From: Membranipora membranacea
Lineage: Eukaryota; Bryozoa; Gymnolaemata; Cheilostomatida; Membraniporidae
Reading direction: 5' to 3'
Assembly (NCBI GenBank): GCA_914767715.1
Contig: OU612073.1
Span: forward strand, 3,968,001-4,032,000
DNA length: 64,000 bases
Below are positions 25,125-33,947 of the stretch, piece by piece; within the stretch, counting starts at the first letter, position 1, and every line of letters begins with the position of its first letter. The notes under the pieces are model-generated. The model saw only the letters and a list, made by a program, of their open reading frames with translations, made no database searches and was not told the origin of the DNA. Both the position numbers and the translations under genes were made by a program.

Positions 25125-26302
25125 TCACTGATCACTTTCTGCTACAAGTTCGCATTTGCGCACCTCAGCAATAAATGATCGTGTCGCTCCTAATGTACTG
25201 TGCAGGATTACAGCGTGACAAAACTAACCCAATCATGTTTGCTGATGCCTTATCTTATCATTGAGATTTTCATTCAAAAATTTGTACACTCAGCCGTAAT
25301 TGTAAACATTTATAACCCTGAAGATTACAAGCTCAGATTCAGGAACTCTATTTTAAAAGTATAAATGGAACCACACCAAAATCTTAGGACTTGAGCGAGA
25401 CACCAACATAAATTTCCATGTGCATTTTAAAAGCCTAATAAATCATGCCATTGCAAATGCTTTTTATATACAGAACTTTTTAAATAAAACAAGCTTATTA
25501 TGTTACTCAAATGTCCGTACGAATCATGGCAACAAGAATTCTGCAAAAACACTACTTTCTATCCCTTCAAATTTTGTTCGGTCAGAATTTGCATGTTGCA
25601 CAGGAAAAAAAGTTAATTGAAAAGTTTGTTTTGAATTTGTTGAAGCATTGAGATTGTTGCTGCCGGTTATTGACAGCAACATGCATGATGGTTAATGGAA
25701 TTTATGATTAATTATAAACGAGGAAATAGTGACCTTAGAATGTGGTCACTGCAAGGACTGCACACATAATATTGCGCCATCTGACAGTCTGCGGTTTTTT
25801 GTTATGTGTTTTTGCAGGGTTCTTGTTTGGGACATTTGGGTAACGTAATAAGCTTGTTTTATTTAAAAAGCTAAATTTGGCACTCAAAAGTATATCTTAA
25901 CAAGCTTCCCATGTGAATCAACGCCACAAGAACCCTTTAAAAACATCGTTTAAATGGGCTTCAAATCTTGTTCAGTCTTTGCGGTTAACCAAAGTTGGCA
26001 GCAGCTGAAACAAACATACAGATTTCAGGAACATTTTGTTTTTCTTTAGATCGATTAAACTCCAAACTACAAGCCTCTAACATTGATACATTTTGTTTAA
26101 CAAAGAATTTCTGACTGCAATTTCATTTCACAGATAAACATTTTCACATCTTATCAGTATGATTTCACTCAGGCATCATGTGCATCCAGGGCAGTATTTT
26201 CTATGATCAGCACCTGCGCATGAATAACGTGCAGCATTGGAATAAAGTATTATTGACTTTGGTTTTAAAAAACTGTACGCTATACCCCATCGAAGTTAAA
26301 GT

Positions 26303-26384
26303 TCAATTGACCTGGGTCCGATTACTCTGGTCTCCCTAGCGTACATTTCAAGTCTGCTCTCATTGAACTGTAGCAGATCATTTC
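26303..26384 (-). pseudogene. Fragment of nephrocystin-4 exon, copy 3 (inverted)
   Basis: This is the same exon end in inverted orientation but without the internal tandem duplication, so it represents an earlier state of the captured piece. Confidence 0.8.
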
Positions 26385-27287
26385 ACTGATCACTTTCTGC
26401 TACAAGTTCGCATTTGGGCACCTCAGCAATAAATGATCGTGTCGCTCCTCATTTACTGTGCAGGATTACAGCGTGACAGAACTAACCCAATCATGTTTGC
26501 TGATGCCTTATCTTATCATGGAGATTTTCATTCAAAAATTTGTACACTCAGCTGTAATTGCCCAGAAACTTGGCTGTTGACACTGCTAGGACAAAAGGCT
26601 TCCGGTAAGCAATTGCCAAGAAATTATGTAGGCAGCAAATTTTTGACCGGGTCCAATGTATACAGGCAACACCTGCAAACCTTAAGCTATCAAGCAATCT
26701 TAGTCCTACTGATTTTCCCTTTCAAGGTGTCGTGTGAGGACTTTATATCTTTTGACAATTGCCCTGCTTAAAATGCAGCGACGTATTTTTCCTGCAACTT
26801 CTGACACCACCAAAGATTTTAACTTGTCTGAAAACCTAAAGTGACATGTCTCCTAATATTTGAGAATTAACAGACAGTTACGGAAATAGTCCTGATTTGC
26901 CATAGGAATTCGGTATATTTACTGTTTCTGCAGGTCTCGAGATTTGAGTTATTATAATACTCTATACCCTATACTCTATAGCAAAAGTAAGGAGATCAGA
27001 TCATTTATTTTTCAAAACCAAGGAGTAAGCATTTTTCTGGACAGCAAACAAATTCAATTTCGATCACTTTGTTGTAGTTTGGCAGCATCTCACCAAAAAC
27101 CACAGACCGTAAGAGGTTGCAATATTATGCGTGCAGTGTTTGTGGCTTCGGTGACAGCATTCTAAGGTCACTATTTCTTTGTTTATTATTAATCATAAAT
27201 TTCTCATGCATGTTGCTGTCAAAACGCCAATCAACAACTGCTATGCTTCAACATATTCAAAACAAGACAGCAAGGTCACACATTTCA

Positions 27288-27295
27288 TATAAAAG
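27288..27295 (+). promoter_or_regulatory. TATA box of BRICHOS precursor C
   Basis: TATAAAAG in the same context as in A and B (TTTCATATAAAAGCTGAACAC). Upstream, both B and C share a GGTCACTATTTC and ATTAATCATAAATT block, a likely common regulatory region. Confidence 0.75.
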
Positions 27296-27310
27296 CTGAA
27301 CACTAGCCGG

Positions 27311-27393
27311 TCCTGATAATATTGTATCCTGATAATATTGTATCCTGATAACATTGTATCCTGATCATTGTATCCTGATCATTGTATCCTGAC
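27311..27393 (+). repeat. Tandem repeat at the presumed transcription start of precursor C
   Basis: There are about five units of TCCTGATAATATTGTA or the shorter TCCTGATCATTGTA between the TATA box and CTGACACAGCAGACAG. Precursor A has one and B has two. The unit carries a TGATCA palindrome in its short form. Confidence 0.85.
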
Positions 27394-27444
27394 ACAGCAG
27401 ACAGACACAGAGGGGAGACAAAAAATCACATCCTCAGCTTCAAA

Positions 27445-29274
27445 ATGAAGGTAGGGCCTGCATATGTTTGAAGAACAGTGTTGATATTCTATTAAAAATC
27501 AAATTCACTTTCAGATAAATAAACGATATTGAAATGTTTCTCGACAAACAAATCATAAAGTGTAAGCCGCTCAAGTAAGATCTGGGTACGTTTTACCATC
27601 TAAATATATTGTCATATTCAATCCAGTAATAAACATCAAAGGTGTTAATTACTTTTTTATACAACAGGTTGTTTCAGCTCAGATTGTATTCCTTGCTGCC
27701 ATACTGACTTATGCTGCAGCTGTTCCAACTCAAACCATACATGAGAAACCCTACCCTGAGGAGGTCGTTCATGATACCATTCTATTGAGCCCAAAAGGAA
27801 CGGTAAGCTTTTATTATAAATTGTTCTTATATGACTAAAGCAGCTGATAAAGGATGACGTACCCTTGTTTTATTGTTATCATTATTATTTTCATTATCAC
27901 TATTGTTCATTCCTTTATTTGTAGAGGATTATTGAAAGTTTGCAGTAAATATACATAAATAAAATGATAAGATTTTTGACAAAGAGTTGGCACAATCTTT
28001 TGTGTCACCAGGCAATAACAATTTCTGTTGTATCCTTTGTGTTTTTCAAGGATTTTTCTAAAGCAGTAGATATGATATTTAATGATGATAATATCTGGAT
28101 AATGGAATCAAGTGGAGGACATGTGGACATACATGACTACAATACGGTAAGTACTCAACAGTGATGGCAAAATCCACTATATGCAATGTTGTTATCCAAT
28201 GAAATAATATGTTATCCAATGAATTAATTATCCAATCGATTAATATGAAATTTTATAAATTTTATACTTGGTGATATTATTCTTGTTGGTAATTATTTAT
28301 ATATGTATATAATGTATTGTTTCACAAGATTATAAGAATGTAATAAGGTATGCTCTATGCATAATTAATAACTAACCCATAATCTTGCAGCTTGCAGCTA
28401 CTGATGTTCTTTTAGTACTTTTAAAATACATTTTCAGTTTTAAATTTCAACGATTTTTCAACAGGGTCTACATTTTGTTAGAGCTAACGAGACAGCTCCT
28501 TGTTATGTCTACCCAACGTATCACTCATTCCAAGATGGCATCAAGCTTCAGGCAGCACTGAAGGATGGTATGAGGATCTTTGAGAACGTAGATATTGCTC
28601 AGGTGGTGCCACTCTCTGCTAATATGATCGTTGATGCCAGCTTCGCGCCAGCTGAGTCAGCTAAATACTGTGACAGATACCAGTGGGCTCGCATTGATCA
28701 CTATATCATTGGTGAGTGTATTTATAATATTTTCTACTAACTTTACCTTAGCTTATCGCTGCAGCCCAACAAAACAAAAATTAGCACGCCGAGCTCAGCC
28801 TGAGCTGTGTCTACGACAAGTCTATAATCCGCAAGTTGATACTAAAATATATATACTGGTATGGGTTAATAATACTGTTTTAACATTTTATACTTTATGA
28901 TTTATAACGCAGATTTAATATTTTTATTACCACATCTGTAAAATTACTTATCTTGCAAACTCTGTTAAGAGGGAAGTTTTACATAGGGCAACATCGAAAG
29001 GCAACCATTGCAAAGTATTATCCAAGCATGACCCCATTATTGATAGAACTGTTTATTATATGATCACAAGAATTTGGATTTAATAAGAATTAGACCTAGA
29101 TTACTCATAAACCTTCTCAAACAATCATCACCATCATGTGTACATCAGTAAAGCGCTGTCTATATTGTAGCCCACAATGACATCCCCAACGATGAAGATA
29201 GCCACACTATGGTAAAGAGGAGTTCCGAGCTTGCAGGGCGATATTGCCATGTGTTCTGTCTAATCTGTCCATGA
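27445..29274 (+). CDS. Secreted BRICHOS-domain precursor C with C-terminal Cys-rich peptide
   Basis: Exons 27445-27450, 27668-27802, 28051-28146, 28465-28711 and 29171-29274; 195 residues. The plan is that of A and B: signal peptide to about residue 22, BRICHOS domain with Asp76, Cys92 and Cys148, acidic linker, Lys177-Arg178. The tail is SSELAGRYCHVFCLICP, again ending Cys-x3-Cys-x2-Cys-Pro. It differs from B at about 10 of the first 178 residues but at 7 of the 17 tail residues. TATA box at 27288, start-site repeat at 27311-27393, AATAAA at 29310. A decayed second terminal exon lies 0.45 kb further on. Expected product: a secreted or granule-stored short disulfide- or metal-binding peptide released at Lys-Arg; that function is inferred from the layout of polychaete precursors. 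Confidence 0.87.
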
Positions 29275-29631
29275 TAAGGTATCAGAGTCAAATGGCCTCC
29301 TTGAAATCAAATAAAATTTGTTTACTGTCATTCGATAGAAACATTTAAATGGTGTTGTATGCCTCACCGATATTATGGATATTTTTTTCATTTTTAAATA
29401 TAATTACTGTTGATTTTCAGCATTGATAGATAATACAAGCTTTTGTGAGTGAAGTATCGACCCGAACTAAGTAGAGCTAGCCCAAATACCATTTCATTTC
29501 AAACATATTATGTTTTTGGCTCAATGCTACAATATACTATGAGTGCAAGAATAAGTATGAATAAAATAAATATTTTGTAGAAAACGTAAAAATAAAAATT
29601 TATAGAGTAACCACCATAAGACCAAAGTGTG

Positions 29632-29850
29632 ACCCCATCAATGATAGCACTGTTCATTTCCAAACTATATGATTGCCAAAAATTTTGATTCAGTAAGAAA
29701 TAGACCTAGATTATTTCATCATCATTCCTCCATGACATATCCAACGATGAAGAGGGCATTACTTTGGTAAAGCGGAATTCTAATCTTGCAGGGCGATGCA
29801 ATTGGTTTTGTTTAATTTCAATCTGCGAACGATATGATAGAGGCGAATGA
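29632..29850 (+). pseudogene. Decayed second terminal exon of precursor C
   Basis: 29731-29850 reads HDISNDEEGITLVKRNSNL and then a tail with CNWFCLISIC before a stop, clearly related to exon 5. The preceding intron piece (29632-29710) repeats 29030-29110. A deletion has removed the acceptor and the first codons. Spacing in the tail is Cys-x3-Cys-x4-Cys. Confidence 0.75.
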
Positions 29851-30130
29851 ACTCTGTGAAATAAACAAGCCTTTAAAATATTGTTTTTTTTGTTATCATT
29901 CAGTAGAAATATCCAATTAAAATTTAATTTATATGCCTCTATGCATTGGTAGATAGTACAATCAGACCATAGCCAGAATTGTCAACTCTTGTAATTGAAA
30001 CAGCGCTGACAATAGAGAATATTTTTTAAATTATTGTGAAATAATTTAGAGAGACAGCCTGCATATGTGAACAATATTTTAGTCAAAAATGTCCATCCGC
30101 TTATGCTTGCTTTTGCCACTGAGTCTATAT

Positions 30131-30240
30131 ACAGTCTGTTAGTTGTTCGGAAGCTATATAGGTGTAGAAATCCATTTGTGTCAAGTGTGTTTTAAAAAAA
30201 CTCATCATAGCCAACTTCTCTTTATTTATTTCTTAAATAG
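30131..30240 (-). pseudogene. Decayed copy of the last D2HGDH exon
   Basis: The stretch CTGTTAGTTGTTCGGAAGCT, then ATCCATTTGTGTCAAGTGTG and CATCATAGCCA, aligns with 39610-39700 (CTGTTAGTCATCCGGCAGAT and so on). The reading frame is disrupted by substitutions and small deletions. Confidence 0.75.
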
Positions 30241-31353
30241 GAGAAAACCACAAAACATGTTTGGTCACCTTGCATATTTTGCCTTGCATAATGCTGAAAT
30301 TAATCTCGTTAGTTCTAATCAGCACTGTGTAGTCAGATATGACTTAGATCACAAGGCCCACTCAGGCTAGCGGGGTGAGCTGGTGGTCTCAAATTTGGTT
30401 AGAGTAGCTGAGATATTTTTGCATCCTCCAGTTTCATTTTCCAAACATGTTTTTGTGTCTGGCAACATGAAATATATACGCTTGAATGGGAAAATGTCCA
30501 ACATTGTGGGTACTTTTGCATTTTTCTGTGCAGCAATAAGTGTTGTCCCTTTAATCCTTATTTTAATCATAAGCAGACATGTTTGCACATTTGTAATTTT
30601 GTTATTAATTTCATGATCTAGGGGAGTTGCAGGGAAAGGCATGGAATTTGACACGCCAGACCCACATTAGGAAAATCATTCGGACAATAATATTTGTCTC
30701 CCCTTGACAGATCAAACCTTATCAATCAAACCTGATTATTGATAGCAAGTGTATTCTAACACTCTCTCTACTGGGTTCAGTTGGTATTTTAGAAAGTCTG
30801 AATTAAGATTTACTTCCCATTATAATGGTGACATAGTGATTTCGATTTGTTTACCGAGCATGGCCGCCACTTGAATACCGAATAACAGCCAGGCAACTAT
30901 CACAGTTCTTCCATTTGTTATTTGATTCTCATTCTTTCTGCGTGAAAGGACTGAGGCAATCTATATGTAAGCCTACACCTAGATAAATAACTGGTAAATT
31001 TGCTTACTAGAATGTTTTGAGCATTGGTAAATAGTATTCTTGGTACAGGTTTTGAATCCTATTGAATCCGGACAAAATCCATCGATGATATCCAGTTTTA
31101 AAAACAAACCAAGGAGTGAATGCAAAACTTGGATTAATAAAAAAGATATGACCACCGGTGCTGTACATATTTATATCATATGACCTTGCCTCATCTTCGG
31201 TAATGCCTATTACATTCAGCAGGATCTAAGGCCGCACTTTCTTATTTGAACCACTCACCGTAGCCCTCTAACCAGGGAGAATGGCTCTAACTCAGTAAAC
31301 TTTTCATGGTCATAGTCAGCTCTACTGCCTATGCCTATGCTTATTTACTGTAG

Positions 31354-31454
31354 AGGACCCAAGTCATCTCGTCGAGTATATCACCTCACACTGCAGGTCA
31401 TACCAGTAAAGCCTTTATGCTTCCCCCAGGAGTTGGTCATGATCCACATATGGT
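31354..31454 (+). pseudogene. Decayed copy of nephrocystin-4 exon 1999-2114
   Basis: AAGTCATCTCGTCGAGTATA, CTCACACTGCAGGTCATACC and GTTGGTCATGATCCACATAT match the parent exon in order, with indels. Intron-like sequence about 100 bp downstream (CTCCTTGTAAGACAGAGG) matches about 2498-2515. Confidence 0.75.
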
Positions 31455-31889
31455 TGAGATATATTATGTATATTTGTTCTTGTTAGCGAACATTCATGTC
31501 AAATTTCTAGTCGCGTTCCGAACCATGGTCTGTGATAGTTGAAATTGAAGTAGTTGTGTACTCCTTGTAAGACAGAGGATGACTCTTGGTTGTGGGATCA
31601 CTCTGCCTGCATGATAGCCTTGTGACATAGTCTATCTCTGCAGCACAGCAATAGTGGCGCTGCCTTCCATCAAGAAAGACAACTCCCAGAGTTCAAGGTT
31701 ATAAGATATCAAAGCCAGTGTTCTATTTTGGCCCAAATATTTCTAAATTATGGGTTTACATTGTTTCTCCAATTTAGGTTCTTGGTTTAGGTGAATTAAT
31801 TCAAGCCCTATGCTGCAGAGCCGAACGTATGCCTCAACAGTTCCCACATGCGCAGAGTGTTGTGGGATTGTTATTATTATACCATTGAA

Positions 31890-31990
31890 AAGAGTCGTTT
31901 TATCGAATGATGCTTTGACTTGCTTGTATTTTTAAGTTTTTCATAGTTGCCATAAGTTTTTATGCAAAATATGGTCTGTTTATATGTCCT
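31890..31990 (+). repeat. Remnant of the nephrocystin-4 downstream flank
   Basis: CATAGTTGCCATAAGTTTTT followed by ATGCAAAATATGGTCTGTTT matches 4875-4945 with a deletion. Confidence 0.65.
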
Positions 31991-31998
31991 TCCCAACA

Positions 31999-32348
31999 AC
32001 ATGTACGTGTGTATGTGTATATGTGTGTACGTGTATATGTGTGTATGTGTTTATGTGTATATGTATGTATGTGTATATGTGTGTACGTGTTAATGTGTGT
32101 ACGTGTATATGTGTGTATGTGTATATGTATGTATGTGTATAGGTGTGTACGTGTATATGTGTGTATGTGTATATGTGTATATGTATGTATGTGTATATGT
32201 GTGTACGTGTATATGTGTGTACGTGTATATGTGTGTATGTGTATATGTATATATGTGTATATGTGTGTACGTGTATATGTGTACGTGATTATGTGTGTAT
32301 GTGTATATGTGTATGTGTTTATGTGTGTATGTGATATGTGTGTACGTG
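31999..32348. repeat. TG-rich minisatellite of about 350 bp
   Basis: Interleaved units of TGTGTGTATGTGTATATG and TGTGTGTACGTGTATATG. All frames on both strands stay open (Val/Tyr/Cys/Met or His/Thr/Tyr repeats) only because of the repeat. The alternating purine-pyrimidine sequence can adopt left-handed DNA. Confidence 0.92.
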
Positions 32349-33029
32349 AATAACATATAGTTTATTCGGCAGTCAACACTGCAGGGCATGCAACCTTTTT
32401 GTTATTCATGATGATTAAATCTCTCACTAAATTCCAGAAATTAAAAGGGGGTAAGAGGTTATCTAGGATATCGCACATGACAAAATGGTATACTCAGGAC
32501 TCTGAAAACATTCCGACTGATATACAGGCATTTACCATCTCTTTTAGGATGTTCTTTTTTTTCTTCCAAGAATGAGATTAAAAGAAGGTTTACATTAATT
32601 TTGATGTATTAATCTAGTTTTTAACAAGTTTGCATATTAGATGGCGTCTACAATGCCCAGCCGAAGGATTGGCCTTTCCAGCTTGAAACCCCTGTTTGCC
32701 TTTAACAAAGCAAAACCCGACCCGTTCCTGACCCACAGGGAGACAAAAACCTCCAGATCAGGATCAAGTTTGTAACCTGTTCAAGCCCTAGGCAGAGCGG
32801 TCATGACTCATCAAGGGAATACGTGTGAATTGAATAAAAGCCATGGCTAGTTTATCATTTTAAAACCACCTTCCTTCATAGATATATCGGTATGAGATAT
32901 TACAGTAAAATGATAACGTCAATATAGTTCTTTTCCATGGTATGAGCAAACTAAAAGTAATATGATCGGTGATCAGTGAACATTGATCAGTTACACGGAG
33001 CCTGTTAGCCTAAAATATTATAGCCTTTA

Positions 33030-33200
33030 TATTCTTGAATTTGTCGCAACAGTATGCCTAAAAACAAAAGTTTTCGAGCATTCTGTTGTGTCAAATTCAG
33101 TAAACTGGATATGCATCGCTATACAATCATAGGTGAGAACCTCCTCCTCAAAGTTGTGTTGCCACAACAATGGTCTTTTGGACAGCATGATATAAGGTCC
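33030..33200. repeat. Decayed relative of the foldback element
   Basis: TTCTTGAATTTG, CAAAAGTTTTCGAGCATTCT and GTGAGAACC, then GCCACAACAATGGTCTTTTG and GGACAGCA, follow the order seen around 18670-18880. Confidence 0.55.
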
Positions 33201-33947
33201 AAAAGATCGATATGCTACATATGAAGTATAAAATTGATTGAGCTGGTGCTCAAAAATTCAAGTGCATTATAATAATTTATCTTCCTTCCCTCACAACAAT
33301 ATCAAGGAGGAAAGTTGCATAAGTGCAATAACTGCAAATGAACAAGTCAATTGTGATATTAAGCCTACCGGGATGTAATTGCTGCATTGTCTTCTTTTTG
33401 CTTTGTCACTATATATGAAGTCAAATAACACAATTACTCTCACTTATTGATAGTAATAAGGATAATAATATTTTGTCGTTGATAGCAATGAAGCAATGAC
33501 TTTCAATTATTGGTAGCAATTTTGCCCTGACACTGTTTTAAACACGATGATCTGCCATCACTCAATGCTTCAACAAAAGAATTGACCAACGTTTTATATA
33601 CCACCTCTAGGCATAATCCTGATGTATGACTATGAGCTACCACAACTCTACTCATTTTTTGCAAAAAGCTTTAAAACCCTCAATCCTCTCATAATGTTTT
33701 GTTCAACCTAAAATTAAGAATTCTGATTGGGTATACCAGCACTCAGTTTCAGTATTTTGGTTTTAACATTATCTAGATTTGCCTTTTACCCCGTTCAGTA
33801 ACCTCATACGGCAATGATGCCAAAATCATGACACGAAATAACCATGTAAGGTGGAGTAACTCATCGTTTATAAGGGTATGTTATCAAAGACTTTTTCTAG
33901 GAGGGAACCTTTATTTTAGTCAAACATGATTTTTAAAGAAACCCAGT

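Larger units (their letters stand above)
23511..26609. repeat. Centre of the palindrome: nested inverted repeats with captured gene pieces
   Basis: The segment 23925-24450 recurs inverted at 24965-25480. The segment 24450-24960 recurs inverted at 25745-26270, and part of the first segment appears a third time, inverted, at 26270-26540. The block at 25620-25800 copies the upstream region of precursor B (about 22600-22760) in the same orientation. Landmarks are AAACCGTACGCTATACCCTA and CAATAAATGATCGTGTCGCT. No intact gene was found. A short stretch reading HLLLRCPN-like recalls the end of retrotransposon reverse transcriptases, but it is too short to call. Confidence 0.75.
26610..29630. repeat. 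Right arm of the large inverted repeat (contains precursor C)
   Basis: It is the partner of the arm at 19830-23510. It lacks the SINE and the intron 1 repeat found on the left. Similarity stops at the outer end at about 29630 (CCAAAGTGTGA), where a second, decayed terminal exon follows on this side only. Confidence 0.85.
29851..33947. other. Gene-poor stretch with remnants of both flanking genes
   Basis: No intact gene seen. It contains remnants of D2HGDH and nephrocystin-4 exons, the TG-rich minisatellite and a foldback remnant, all listed separately. The stretch 29540-29640 also resembles DNA downstream of D2HGDH (39300-39400). Confidence 0.55.

Noticed and set aside
32009-32389. Long overlapping open frames (Val/Tyr/Cys-rich on plus, His/Thr/Tyr-rich on minus)
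   Set aside because: They exist only because the TG-rich minisatellite has no stop codons in any frame.
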